Assembly: GCF_034932065.1 (NCBI RefSeq)
Contig: NZ_JAYGHP010000011.1
Location: 62,001 to 126,000 of the forward strand
From: Crocosphaera sp. UHCC 0190
GTDB lineage: Bacteria; Cyanobacteriota; Cyanobacteriia; Cyanobacteriales; Microcystaceae
Direction of reading: 5' to 3'
DNA: 64,000 nt
The translations under genes and the position numbers were made by a program. Each line of letters starts with the position of its first letter. The stretch's first letter is position 1. Shown one piece after another: positions 45,042 to 54,207 of this stretch. The notes under the pieces were generated by a model. That model was not told the origin of the DNA. It was given only the letters and a program-made list of their open reading frames with translations, and did no database searches.

Positions 45042-47486
45042 TTATATTTCAGAATTCAGGATAGCATCAGTTAAGTCCGCATTGGTTAAATTTGTATTGG
45101 TTAAATTCGCATCCCTGAGATTTGCTCCCATTAATTTTGCATTAACTAAACTTGCTCCTTGTAAATTTGCTTTTTGTAAATCGGCCGCAATTAATTTAGC
45201 ACGATTGAGTTGACTATATTGTAAATTAGCACCGGATAAATTAGACCCAATCAGATTAATATCCTCTAAATTGAGATTTTCTAGGACAACATTGGCTAAT
45301 TCTGCCTGTTGAAAGTTTCTCTCTCCTAAACGATACCGATGTAATAATTCTCCTGCTTCAGTGCCAATAATTTCTCTTTGTTTAGGGTTAGTATAAATAA
45401 AGCTAAAAGTATCTTTATTATCGATCAAATTTCTTAACTCTTGATAAAAGGGATAATTACCAATTCCACTGAGATTAACCCACCCCCGCGATCGCGTGAT
45501 GGCAATAAATAATTGATTGCGTAAAAATAGATTATCTTCTTTTTGAGCGAGGTAATCTAATCCGACAATATAAATCATATCAGATTCTTGTCCTTTAGCT
45601 CTATAAATACGAGAAATTGTCACCGCACCCTCACACCAAAATTGATTACGATCTTCATGATTTTCTTCCGTTAAACAGTTACATTTTTTAGTCCCTGGAA
45701 TAAAAATATCGATCCCTTGTCTGATCAAAAAAGTAGCAATAGTCTTTTGCAGTTTAACTGCGTCAAAATATTCTCCTAAAACTATCACTAAAATTTCTTT
45801 ACTCGGTCTTAATCCATCCTGACGTAAATTGTGCTTAATTTGTTGTGCTAAGGCACTAATTTCTTGCTGTCGTGATAAATAAGTATTAAAGTTAATTAGT
45901 GAATCTTTCCATAAAGAAGATAAGGGATGAGGTGAATTTCCTTGAGGACGTTTTAGGGTGATTTTCTGTCCTTCAATCAAGTTACCTTCGATTTCATAGC
46001 CTAAACTTTTCCAGTCTTCTTGATTACTGATTCCTGTTAACATTCCTTGGGATCTTAACCATCCCATTCCAATGCCATGAGCAACAATAATAAGTTGATG
46101 AGGAGTCCGATAACAACGGGGCATAATTTCTGTTTTATTTATATCATTATTATATTTTCCTGTCACTAAATTGCCTAATTGTTCTCCAAAAATCTCACTT
46201 GTATTAGGCACTTTTAAACTCTCTAAGCTTTGTAATTCATCATAAGCCCAAATTAAGCGTCTTTGCTGAGGAGACATAGAATTAATGGACCGTAATGATT
46301 GATAAGCTAACCAATAAAAAGGCTGTTTGTCTTGATAAAGCCAATTATCAACCATTAAATCCTGTCCTTCATCAATTAAAATAGCATCAAATAACTGAGG
46401 AATTGCTTTCTGTTTTAAGAGATCTACACATACCTCACCTAATGCTTCATTCGGTGCTTGAAAAGTTGTTTGATTAACCCCTAATGGCATCACTCCTGTT
46501 ACTTGACAAAGTAAGCGATAAAATCCTAATTGTTCCCTAGAACCCCAAGCATGAAATACCTGTAATTTTTGATTATTTTTATTGTAGGTTTTTTCTTGAT
46601 GACTAAAATATCTAATCCATTGATCAATTTGTTGTATTATCTCTTGATACAGACTGCGAGAAAAGAAAATAAAAGCAATTCTCCATTGAGGATATTTGAG
46701 GTGCATAATTGCTGCTTTTTGACAGAGTAAAACCGTTTTACCCGATCCTGCTATTCCTCGAATTCGTTGACATCCTGGAGGAATTTGCTTGGCAATTTTT
46801 TCCTGTTTTAAATCAAATTTGTAAAGATACTTTTTTACTTCTTGTAATATTTTTCCTCGACTTTTCTCATGACTTAAGACTTTATGATTGGGTTGTGTAA
46901 AAACAGGGGTTCCTGACAAGATATTTAATAATAACTCCCATTGTTGATCTGTTAATACTTGTCCTGAAATAATGGGGGGTGTTTGTTGTATAATTTGTTC
47001 AAGAGATCGGAATAAAAATAAGTGATTTTTAAAGATAATTGGAGGACAACTCGGCAGTTGTTCGAATCCTTTTTCTTTCCAGTCTTCTTGTTGAATAAAT
47101 GGTAAAGCAACCAGGACTTTTGCTGTTACTTTATGCTTTAAATCTGGTTCTTGATTTAGGTATTCTAATAAAGAAAATAATTGGTTTTCTCCCTGTTGAT
47201 AAGGGTTGCCAAATTTTGTATAAAAATTCTGATATTCCCAGCGATGTCCTTGAATATTGACAATTTGATCTAGAGTAATAGATTTAACTTCAATAATAAT
47301 TAATCCTAACTCAAAATCAGCAACTAAAATATCAGGTTCTTTGCGAAATTTTCCCGTTTGTGAAAAAATTGGATAACGCCAATAAGCTAAACATTTTCTC
47401 TGATAAAATGTAGATTGTATGGCTTCCCAAACCAATTTTTCTCCCCCTTCTCCCCTAGAATTAAAGGGTTCCGTTGTGATAAACAT
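45042..47486 (-). CDS. NERD nuclease / superfamily I helicase / pentapeptide-repeat fusion protein
   Basis: An 814-residue three-part protein. Residues about 10-130 are a NERD nuclease-like domain with PD-(D/E)XK-type residues in PDILVADFELGLIIIEVKS (Asp52, Glu66, Lys68). Residues 240-700 form a UvrD/Rep-like helicase: Walker A GIAGSGKT (244-251), motif II LIDEGQD (372-376 region), and motif VI as IAITRSRGW. The last 80 residues are A(D/N)LXX pentapeptide repeats (NLIGSNLSGANLQYSQLNRAKL), which fold as a right-handed beta-helix. The motif set suggests an active nuclease-helicase. It stands alone, with no partner gene. Confidence 0.85.
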   Translation of the reverse strand: MFITTEPFNSRGEGGEKLVWEAIQSTFYQRKCLAYWRYPIFSQTGKFRKEPDILVADFELGLIIIEVKSITLDQIVNIQGHRWEYQNFYTKFGNPYQQGENQLFSLLEYLNQEPDLKHKVTAKVLVALPFIQQEDWKEKGFEQLPSCPPIIFKNHLFLFRSLEQIIQQTPPIISGQVLTDQQWELLLNILSGTPVFTQPNHKVLSHEKSRGKILQEVKKYLYKFDLKQEKIAKQIPPGCQRIRGIAGSGKTVLLCQKAAIMHLKYPQWRIAFIFFSRSLYQEIIQQIDQWIRYFSHQEKTYNKNNQKLQVFHAWGSREQLGFYRLLCQVTGVMPLGVNQTTFQAPNEALGEVCVDLLKQKAIPQLFDAILIDEGQDLMVDNWLYQDKQPFYWLAYQSLRSINSMSPQQRRLIWAYDELQSLESLKVPNTSEIFGEQLGNLVTGKYNNDINKTEIMPRCYRTPHQLIIVAHGIGMGWLRSQGMLTGISNQEDWKSLGYEIEGNLIEGQKITLKRPQGNSPHPLSSLWKDSLINFNTYLSRQQEISALAQQIKHNLRQDGLRPSKEILVIVLGEYFDAVKLQKTIATFLIRQGIDIFIPGTKKCNCLTEENHEDRNQFWCEGAVTISRIYRAKGQESDMIYIVGLDYLAQKEDNLFLRNQLFIAITRSRGWVNLSGIGNYPFYQELRNLIDNKDTFSFIYTNPKQREIIGTEAGELLHRYRLGERNFQQAELANVVLENLNLEDINLIGSNLSGANLQYSQLNRAKLIAADLQKANLQGASLVNAKLMGANLRDANLTNTNLTNADLTDAILNSEI

Positions 47487-47560
47487 GAGACAATTTTGGC
47501 TATTAATGGTTAATTTTTCCTTAGTTATAACGAATACTAACGATTAAGCACAACTAGGCA

Positions 47561-47583
47561 GGGGCGAACGGATGTTCGTCCCT
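47561..47583. repeat. GGGCGAAC/GTTCGTCCC hairpin
   Basis: GGGGCGAACGGA and TGTTCGTCCCT form a stem with one G:T pair. It lies in the 267-base divergent spacer between the helicase fusion and flv4, and is one of the GC-rich hairpins of the window. Confidence 0.5.
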
Positions 47584-47753
47584 ACCGTGAGGATGATCAT
47601 AGTTTAACAAATGAAATATTTTAGTTGCTTATATATAATATTTACTTATAAAAAACTTAAGAGATTAACATTTTACAAATTAGTAAGACTGAGTAATCAT
47701 AGGAAATAGAGAAACAGATTTATAACAACCCAAATTATAGGAGGTAGCAGCGT

Positions 47754-49484
47754 ATGGTTGCACTCACAGTTCATTCTGAGGATTTTACAACCTCAAGTCG
47801 TTTAACAATCAAAAGTCAAGAAATTGCTGAAAAAACCACAGCTATTCGTTCATTAGACTGGGATAGAGATCGCTTTGATATTGAATTTGGATTAAGGAAT
47901 GGAACAACTTATAACTCTTTCTTAATTCAAGGAGAAAAATTAGCATTAGTTGATACTTCTCATATAAAATTTGAATCTTTATATCTAGAAGAATTAAAGG
48001 AGTTAATTGATTTTTCTAGACTAGATTATCTGATTATTAGTCATACAGAACCCGATCACAGTGGGTTAGTCAAAAATATCCTAAACCTTGCGCCTCAAGT
48101 TACCATTGTTGGCTCAAAAGTTGCCATACAATTTCTAGAGAATATGGTACATCAACCTTTTAATTTCTTAATAGTTAAAAGCGGTGAAACCTTAAATTTA
48201 GGCAATGGGCATCAGTTAGAATTTGTTTCCGCTCCTAATTTACATTGGCCTGATACCATTTTTACCTACGATCATCAAACCAGTGTTCTTTACACTTGTG
48301 ATGTCTTTGGAATGCACTACTGTAATGACTATCTTTATGACGAAGAATCAGACTTGCTAACAGAAGATTTCCAGTATTATTATGATTGTTTAATGGGGCC
48401 AAATGCTCGTTCTGTATTAGCAGCACTCAAACGCATTCAAAACTTAGAAATTAAGACCATTGCAACGGGTCATGGCCCCTTACTGAACTATAATATTCCT
48501 CAATGGATCAACTATTATCAACAATGGAGTCAAGCACAGGCGAAAAGCGATAACTTGGTTGTAATCTTCTATAGTGAAGATTATGGCTATAGTGAGCAAA
48601 TTGGGCGGGATATTGCTCAAGGACTCCTAAAAACAGAGGTAACGGTTGATTTAGTTAATCTTAGTGAGACTGATCCCCATGAAGCGCGGGAATTCGTCCA
48701 CGAAGCGAAGGGCTTAGTCATAGGAATGCCTTCTCAACACGATCCCATCGCACAAACTGCCCTGCAAACTATTTTAGCCTCAGTTCATGGCAAACAAGCG
48801 ATCGCCTTATTCGAGTCTGGTGGGGGAGAAGATGAACCCATTTTCCCCCTACGCAATAAATTTCAAGAAATAGGCTTAACTGAAGCATTTTCCCCCATTT
48901 TAAGCAAAAATGCCCCCACAGCCACCACCCAGAAGCTGGCAGAGGAAGCAGGAACGGATTTCGGACAGTGGTTAACCCGTGATAAAACTATTAAACAGAT
49001 GAAATCCCTTGATTCTGATTTAGATCGGGCATTAGGTCGCCTTAGTAGCGGATTATATTTAATTACCGTCCAAAAAGGCGAAGTTTCGGGGGCAATGTTC
49101 GCCTCTTGGGTGACACAAGCAAGTTTGCAACCCTTGGGAGTGGCGATCGCCGTTGCGAAAGATCGGGCCATTGAATCTTTATTGCAAGTCAATGATACTT
49201 TTGTTCTTAATGTCTTAGAAGAAGGGAACTATCAGGGGTTAATGAAGCATTTTCTCAAGCGGTTTGCCCCTGGTAGCGATCGCTTTACAGGGATTAAAAC
49301 CTATCAATCTAGCAACGGTTCCCCCATTTTAGCTGATGCTTTGGCATATTTAGACTGTACCGTCACCAGTCGCCTCGAAGCTGGCGATCACTGGATTATT
49401 TATACCACAGTGCAAACGGGACGAGTTTCAAAAGTCGATGGAGTGACGGCTGTACATCATCGTAAGGTGGGAAACCATTATTAA
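47754..49484 (+). CDS. flv4: Flavodiiron protein, Flv4 type
   Basis: A 576-residue class C flavodiiron protein: metallo-beta-lactamase domain, flavodoxin domain and C-terminal flavin reductase domain. The diiron ligands are intact (His97, Glu99, Asp101, His102 in SHTEPDHSG; His164; Asp183; His240). These proteins move electrons from photosystem I or II acceptors to oxygen under low CO2 or high light. It is first in the cluster with a PsiE-type membrane protein gene (49564) and the flv2-type gene (50552), the layout of the Synechocystis flv4-sll0218-flv2 operon. A strong AGGAGGT ribosome site precedes the ATG. Confidence 0.92.
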   Translation: MVALTVHSEDFTTSSRLTIKSQEIAEKTTAIRSLDWDRDRFDIEFGLRNGTTYNSFLIQGEKLALVDTSHIKFESLYLEELKELIDFSRLDYLIISHTEPDHSGLVKNILNLAPQVTIVGSKVAIQFLENMVHQPFNFLIVKSGETLNLGNGHQLEFVSAPNLHWPDTIFTYDHQTSVLYTCDVFGMHYCNDYLYDEESDLLTEDFQYYYDCLMGPNARSVLAALKRIQNLEIKTIATGHGPLLNYNIPQWINYYQQWSQAQAKSDNLVVIFYSEDYGYSEQIGRDIAQGLLKTEVTVDLVNLSETDPHEAREFVHEAKGLVIGMPSQHDPIAQTALQTILASVHGKQAIALFESGGGEDEPIFPLRNKFQEIGLTEAFSPILSKNAPTATTQKLAEEAGTDFGQWLTRDKTIKQMKSLDSDLDRALGRLSSGLYLITVQKGEVSGAMFASWVTQASLQPLGVAIAVAKDRAIESLLQVNDTFVLNVLEEGNYQGLMKHFLKRFAPGSDRFTGIKTYQSSNGSPILADALAYLDCTVTSRLEAGDHWIIYTTVQTGRVSKVDGVTAVHHRKVGNHY

Positions 49485-49560
49485 TCAGTGATCAGTGAAC
49501 AGTTACCAGTTAAATAGTCCGAGATAATTAAGTAGTCAGATCATCAGTTATCAGTGAATA
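49485..49560. repeat. Heptamer-type tandem repeat between flv4 and the sll0218-like gene
   Basis: ATCAGTGATCAGTGAACAGT continues into ACCAGTT units, that is a period-7 array of degenerate (A)NCAGTN units (roughly 49486-49515), followed by a looser CATCAGTTATCAGTG piece. The same type of short tandemly repeated repetitive sequence occurs at 59755-59793 and near 61125. Confidence 0.55.
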
Positions 49561-49563
49561 AAA

Positions 49564-50106
49564 ATGTCTAAATTAGTTGACTCGTTGCCCTCTGAGAAAA
49601 ATGGCTGGCTTAATGTTAACCCAGTGGTTAAAGCCTTGGAGTTAGTCCAAGATTTAATTGTGATTTCGTTGTGTATTGGGTTATTTGGCTTCATGGTGTT
49701 GCAAATTCGCTTAATGTTTTTGTCTTTGCTGCCTCCAGTCAATTTTAATGCGGTCACAGCCGATATTTTATCCCTATTAATTTGGGTTGAATTGTTCCGT
49801 CTGTTGATTATTTATCTACAAGAAAAGCGTATTTCTATCGGGGTTGCCGTTGAAGTAGCGATAGTTTCTGTCTTACGAGAAATCATTGTCAGAGGAATTT
49901 TAGAAACCCAAGGGACACAAGTTTTAGCCGTTTGTGCGTTTTTACTTTCTTTGAGTGTTTTAATGGTGATTCGTGTCTGGTTGCCTCCTACTTTTGAAAA
50001 TATTGACCCAGAAGAAACAGTGTCTCAACGTCGCAAAACTCACTTTAAACAAACCGTTGGTCAATCCAACAATTCTTATGTCCATTCTTCCTCATCGATT
50101 GAATAA
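49564..50106 (+). CDS. PsiE-like membrane protein, Sll0218 homologue
   Basis: A 180-residue membrane protein with about four helices (VISLCIGLFGFMVLQIRLMFL, ILSLLIWVELFRLLIIYLQE, VEVAIVSVLREIIVRGIL, VLAVCAFLLSLSVLMVIRV), matching the PsiE pattern. Its place between flv4 and flv2 identifies it as the Sll0218-type protein, which in Synechocystis stabilises photosystem II and the electron transfer of the cluster. It starts 79 bases after flv4. The last 30 residues are Ser/Asn-rich and likely disordered. Confidence 0.85.
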   Translation: MSKLVDSLPSEKNGWLNVNPVVKALELVQDLIVISLCIGLFGFMVLQIRLMFLSLLPPVNFNAVTADILSLLIWVELFRLLIIYLQEKRISIGVAVEVAIVSVLREIIVRGILETQGTQVLAVCAFLLSLSVLMVIRVWLPPTFENIDPEETVSQRRKTHFKQTVGQSNNSYVHSSSSIE

Positions 50107-50164
50107 ATTGGTTTAGCAATGTAGGATAAATGATGATTAAGGCTTGCAGTAATTATTGATTGAT

Positions 50165-50290
50165 ATGAAAGTTACGAGTATTAAGCAGCCTCAATCATCA
50201 TGTCCTTTTAAATCAGCCAGACAAAAAATATTTGGATTAGGATATTATTTGATGGTTTGTGTTGAAGAAGGTATTATCTCTATTTATTAG
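50165..50290 (+). CDS. Possible 41-residue mini-protein in the flv gap
   Basis: Reads MKVTSIKQPQSSCPFKSARQ, then KIFGLGYYLMVCVEEGIISIY. It lies in the gap between the sll0218-like gene and flv2. No ribosome site stands out and no family is recognised; it may be chance. Confidence 0.2.
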   Translation: MKVTSIKQPQSSCPFKSARQKIFGLGYYLMVCVEEGIISIY

Positions 50291-50385
50291 GTTATCCTCT
50301 TTATTTTAGACTTATTATTTCCATCAATAATCAACCCGTTATTTTTTATGATACCGTTTATTTTTTGAGCTTTTCGGAGAAAAAA

Positions 50386-50490
50386 ATGACCCTAAAAATA
50401 TTCAATTTATTAACATCTAAAACCGCCCTTTACTTCTACTCATGTCTCACTTTATGGAATGAGAAACCACCCATAAAAGCGAGTATTTAA
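50386..50490 (+). CDS. Possible 34-residue mini-protein upstream of flv2
   Basis: Reads MTLKIFNLLTSKTALYFYSC, then LTLWNEKPPIKASI. A possible ribosome site (CGGAGA, 50375-50380) lies 5 bases before the ATG. It ends 61 bases before flv2. Not recognised; could be a leader or regulatory peptide, or chance. Confidence 0.3.
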   Translation: MTLKIFNLLTSKTALYFYSCLTLWNEKPPIKASI

Positions 50491-50551
50491 AATCTTTTAT
50501 CCCTCACCACTCTAGCCAATTTTCAATCATAAATTATTACAGGAAAAAACC

Positions 50552-52288
50552 ATGTCTACACCAACTTTAACCCCCATGACTACCCGTCCCCGTGACGTTC
50601 AAATTGCCCCATTAGGAACCCAGACAACGGTATTTCGTTCTCGAACCTGGGATCGCCTCAAATTTGAAGTAGAATATGCCTTAGAAAAGGGGACAACCGC
50701 CAATTCTTACTTAATTCAAGCTGATAAAACCGCTTTAATTGATCCCCCTGGTGAATCATTTACCAACCTTTTTCTGGAAGAATTAGCCAAACAGTTCGAT
50801 CTAACCCAATTAGACTATGTAATTTTAGGTCATGTTAATCCCAACCGCATGGCCACCCTCAAGGTTTTAGTCGAAAAATGCCCTCAACTAAGCTTAATTT
50901 GCTCTAAATCAGCCGCAAACGCCATTAAAACTTCTTTTCCTCATTGGGAATCCAAAATCCGTGTGGTGAGGTCTGAGGATACCCTAGACTTAGGACAGGG
51001 ACATCAGTTACAGTTTCTTTTAGTGCCTACTCCTCGCTGGCCGGATGGACTTTTTACCTATGACCCCAAAACCCGCATCCTCTATACTGATAAACTGTTT
51101 GGGGTTCATCTGTGCAGTGATAATTTATTTGATGAAGACTGGAAACAATTAGATAGCGATCGCCGTTACTATTTTGACTGTCTTCATGGGGGGCAAGGTA
51201 AACAATTAGAGGGCATTTTAGACAAAATAGAAGGATTTTCAGCTAAATATTACGCCCCTAATCATGGTGTCATCGTCCGCTATAGTCTCAGCCGTTTTAC
51301 CTATGATTATCGCCAATGGTGTCAACAACAAAAACGCCAAACTCTCAAAGTGGCCTTATTGTATGCGTCTGCTTATGGCAATACCGCCATTTTAGCCAAT
51401 GCGATCGCCCAAGGATTGATGGATAATGGGGTAGGGGTAGACTTATTGAACTGTGAAGTCGCTGATCCTGATGCGATCGCCCGTACCCTAGAAGACTGTG
51501 ATGGGTTTATCATAGGATCGCCTACTTTGGGGGGTCATGCACCTGTACAGATCCAAACCGCTTTAGGAATAGTTTTAGCTAGTGCCTCTAAAACGAAGTT
51601 AGCTGGTGTATTTGGTTCCTATGGGTGGAGTGGGGAAGCAATTGACCTAATTTCCGCTAAATTACGCGATGCAAACTATCGTTTTGGCTTTAATGCCTTG
51701 CGTATCCGCTTTACGCCCGATCAAAAGTCCTTACAACAATCTCACCAAGCAGGGGCAGAATTCGCCCAAAACCTCAAGAAAAAGCAAAAACAGCGCATCC
51801 CCCTCCAAGGAATCACAGAAGCTAATATTGACCGCACAGAACAAGCTGTAGGACGCATTATCGGGTCTATTTGTGTTGTCACCGCACACCACAACGGCAG
51901 CGATCGCGCTTTTCTGACTTCTTGGGTGTCTCAAGCAAGTTTTAATCCTCCTGGGTTAATGATAGCTATTAATCAAAAACAATGGGAAAATTCTTGTTTA
52001 GAAATCGGGGAAACTTTTGTGTTAAATATTCTCAAAGAAGGCAGAAATATTCGACGGCATTTTACTGATCAAAATCAAGAAAATCCCTTGAGTCAAATTA
52101 CAACCAAAAAAGCCAATAATAACTGTTTAATTCTAACAGAAGCCTTAGCTTATTTAGAATGTAGAGTACAACAACGAATTGAAGCAGGAGATCATTGGTT
52201 AATTTATGGAATTGTTAATCAAGGAGAAGTCTTAGAAACCGAAGGAGTAACCGCCATTCAACACCGTAAATCTGGCCGTCAATATTAA
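50552..52288 (+). CDS. flv2: Flavodiiron protein, Flv2 type (diiron ligands largely lost)
   Basis: A 578-residue protein with the same three domains as flv4. The H-X-E-X-D-H motif is replaced by HVNPNR (His94, Asn96, Asn98, Arg99), the next His is Arg162 and the bridging Asp is Lys181, so a normal diiron centre is not expected. This is the known pattern of Flv2 and Flv1, which pair with Flv4 or Flv3. The flavodoxin domain (LLYASAYGNTAILANAIAQGL) and flavin reductase domain (FLTSWVSQASFNPPGLMIAI) are intact. It sits in the flv4-sll0218-flv2 order. Confidence 0.92.
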   Translation: MSTPTLTPMTTRPRDVQIAPLGTQTTVFRSRTWDRLKFEVEYALEKGTTANSYLIQADKTALIDPPGESFTNLFLEELAKQFDLTQLDYVILGHVNPNRMATLKVLVEKCPQLSLICSKSAANAIKTSFPHWESKIRVVRSEDTLDLGQGHQLQFLLVPTPRWPDGLFTYDPKTRILYTDKLFGVHLCSDNLFDEDWKQLDSDRRYYFDCLHGGQGKQLEGILDKIEGFSAKYYAPNHGVIVRYSLSRFTYDYRQWCQQQKRQTLKVALLYASAYGNTAILANAIAQGLMDNGVGVDLLNCEVADPDAIARTLEDCDGFIIGSPTLGGHAPVQIQTALGIVLASASKTKLAGVFGSYGWSGEAIDLISAKLRDANYRFGFNALRIRFTPDQKSLQQSHQAGAEFAQNLKKKQKQRIPLQGITEANIDRTEQAVGRIIGSICVVTAHHNGSDRAFLTSWVSQASFNPPGLMIAINQKQWENSCLEIGETFVLNILKEGRNIRRHFTDQNQENPLSQITTKKANNNCLILTEALAYLECRVQQRIEAGDHWLIYGIVNQGEVLETEGVTAIQHRKSGRQY

Positions 52289-52300
52289 TTAATGTGGTAG

Positions 52301-52317
52301 GGTGGGCATTGCCCACC
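52301..52317. repeat. GGTGGGCA palindrome, copy 3
   Basis: GGTGGGCATTGCCCACC, flanked by GTAG and TCAC, 12 bases after the flv2 stop; identical to copy 2 at 14044-14060. Without a T run it may be a repeat more than a terminator. Confidence 0.65.
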
Positions 52318-52425
52318 TCACATTGATTGATAACCATCTAATTACAATTTTTCTTGTTTTTATTATTCTCAATTGGTTTTATAATGATCTTAATTTCCTT
52401 AATCATCAAAGCAGGAGCAACAGCG

Positions 52426-52665
52426 ATGAAACCTTTAAATAAATCTATTGAAACCATTGATGAAGGCTGGTCAGTTCAAATTTATGATGGCAAACGTCGC
52501 TTAATTTGTTACCTTGAACCCTCCCATGGCTGGTTATTTTCAGGGGGTTGTTTAATGGGTTTTCTCTTGGCGATTATTCTCTTTAATCTTAATCATAATT
52601 CTGCCAAACATTTACCGAACGCAACCTCACCTAAATCCGTTGAACAAACTTTGCCCATTGATTAG
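52426..52665 (+). CDS. Small membrane protein downstream of flv2
   Basis: About 79 residues: a soluble N terminus (IETIDEGWSVQIYDGKRRLICYLEPSH), one membrane helix (GGCLMGFLLAIILF) and a polar tail. The start at 52426 has a GGAG at 52414-52417; a frame back to 52354 (TTG) adds a second hydrophobic segment but has no ribosome site. Family unknown. It may be part of the flv transcript, but the GGTGGGCA palindrome intervenes. Confidence 0.5.
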   Translation: MKPLNKSIETIDEGWSVQIYDGKRRLICYLEPSHGWLFSGGCLMGFLLAIILFNLNHNSAKHLPNATSPKSVEQTLPID

Positions 52666-52728
52666 TTAAACAATGACAAGTTTAAAAAATAAACCGTTAC
52701 CCTTGCCTATTTTACCTTACCTTTCTTG

Positions 52729-53688
52729 TTAAACAACCCCTATAATTTCCCGATTTATGTTGCGTCTTGGTACTTCATAAGTCATAAAATCACGAGATAA
52801 AATAGTATGAGGAAAAATTGCCCTAGCTTCATTTAACAAATCGTCTAATTGTAGGTCATTTCCTGGGGCATAACGGGGACTAAAATGAGTCATAATTAAT
52901 TGTTTTACCCCTGCCCCTAAGGCCACCTGTGCTGCCATAGTTGAGGTAGAATGAAGACGATCAAAAGCTAATTGAGCATCTTGATGAGCAAAAGTTGCCT
53001 CATGAATCAACACATCAGCATCCTGGGCCAAATCAATGGCACTCTCACAAAACACCGTATCCGTGCAGTAAACCACCTTACGGCCCGTTTCTGTCTCTCC
53101 GCATAACTCTTTCCCCCGAATACGACGGCCATCGGGTAATGTGACGGTTTCCCCCCGTTTTAGCTGCCCATATACAGGCCCTGGAGGAATACCCAAAGCG
53201 GTGGCCTTTTCTATATCAAAACGTCCTGGACGGTCTTTTTCCGTGATACGATAGCCAAAGGCTGGAATTCGATGTTTCAGTAACTCGCAACTAACTGTAA
53301 ATTCCTCATCTTCGTAGAGAATACCAGGACTAACCCCATAAACCCGAACGCGGTTAGAAAATTTTACATGAGAATATCTAGCACAAGCTTTTAAATAATC
53401 TGCCAGATCGGGAGGGCCGTAAATCTCGATTGCTTGAGCATTTCCCGCCAAACCACAACTCGCTAACAGTCCCATTAACCCATAAATGTGATCTCCGTGC
53501 ATATGGGTGACGAAAATTCGGGTAATTTGGGAGATTTTGACATCACTGCGTAATAATTGATGTTGGGTTCCTTCCCCGCAGTCAAATAGCCAAACTTCCG
53601 CCCTTTGGGGAAGACGTAGGGCTACACTAGATACATTACGCGATCGCGTTGGTACACCGGAACTGGTTCCTAAAAAGGTAATCTCCAC
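52729..53688 (-). CDS. rnz: Ribonuclease Z
   Basis: Removes 3' trailers from tRNA precursors. A 319-residue metallo-beta-lactamase fold enzyme: HMHGDHIYGLMG metal motif (His62, His64, Asp66, His67), VVYCTDTVF with its Asp, and LIMTHFSPRY with its His. The start is GTG at 53688 (MEITFLGTSSGVPTRSRNVSS). The exosite region (about 150-180) is of normal length. Confidence 0.95.
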   Translation of the reverse strand: MEITFLGTSSGVPTRSRNVSSVALRLPQRAEVWLFDCGEGTQHQLLRSDVKISQITRIFVTHMHGDHIYGLMGLLASCGLAGNAQAIEIYGPPDLADYLKACARYSHVKFSNRVRVYGVSPGILYEDEEFTVSCELLKHRIPAFGYRITEKDRPGRFDIEKATALGIPPGPVYGQLKRGETVTLPDGRRIRGKELCGETETGRKVVYCTDTVFCESAIDLAQDADVLIHEATFAHQDAQLAFDRLHSTSTMAAQVALGAGVKQLIMTHFSPRYAPGNDLQLDDLLNEARAIFPHTILSRDFMTYEVPRRNINREIIGVV

Positions 53689-53839
53689 GATAAATTACTG
53701 TTACTCACTTTGGGATCTATTTGCCTATTCTATCGTGATTTCTTGTTTCTTTTTTATCTTCAGCTTTTTGTTTTATTTTTTACTTAATTACGTTTGGAGT
53801 TTCATTCGATTGGACAACAAAGGTAATAAAATAAAGTTA

Positions 53840-53859
53840 GTCCCCTAGAATTAGGGGAC
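53840..53859. repeat. GTCCCCTA/TAGGGGAC hairpin
   Basis: A perfect 8-base stem around GAAT, in the spacer upstream of the coiled-coil gene. It is another member of the GTAGGGG group, here between divergent genes, so it is not placed as a terminator. Confidence 0.5.
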
Positions 53860-53895
53860 AATAGAAGAAATATATCTAAAATAGGAGTTTAAACC

Positions 53896-54207
53896 ATGAG
53901 TGAACCAGTCATAGTCACTTACTCGTTAGAGGAAGTTTTAAAAGAGCTAAAGCAAGAAATCAAGGACGTTAACACCAAACTCAACACTATACAAAAAGAC
54001 GTTACAGATTTGAAAATCGGACAAGTCAGACTAGAGGAAAAACTAACAGGGGATATTAAAGCCCTTGATACAGAAGTTAAAGGAATAAATAAGCGATTAG
54101 ATTCTCAAGAGTTTCTCAATCGTTCAGTTGTGGTGGGTTTTATCTTAGCATTTGTTTCAGGGGTGATTAAGTTATTTTTTCCCAACTTTCTCCACTTCCC
54201 CAATTAA
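53896..54207 (+). CDS. Coiled-coil protein with C-terminal membrane helix
   Basis: A 103-residue protein. Residues 8-75 are a coiled coil (LEEVLKELKQEIKDVNTKLNTIQKDVTDLK), followed by a single membrane helix (SVVVGFILAFVSGVIKLFF). Such hemolysin XhlA-like or DUF-type tail-anchored proteins are common in cyanobacteria but functions are unknown. A ribosome site (AGGAG) precedes the ATG. Confidence 0.6.
   Translation: MSEPVIVTYSLEEVLKELKQEIKDVNTKLNTIQKDVTDLKIGQVRLEEKLTGDIKALDTEVKGINKRLDSQEFLNRSVVVGFILAFVSGVIKLFFPNFLHFPN

Larger units (their letters stand above)
50107..50551. other. 445-base gap before flv2 with two mini-ORFs
   Basis: AT-rich stretch. It holds two short reading frames (50165-50290 and 50386-50490) but no convincing terminator. 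Both begin with ATG; the second follows CGGAGAAAAA. The gap is larger than expected within a three-gene operon, so flv2 may have its own promoter here. Nothing else recognised. Confidence 0.5.

Noticed and set aside
49485-49560. Possible iteron origin
   Set aside because: The repeats are degenerate heptamers in an operon gap, with no DnaA boxes or replication gene nearby.
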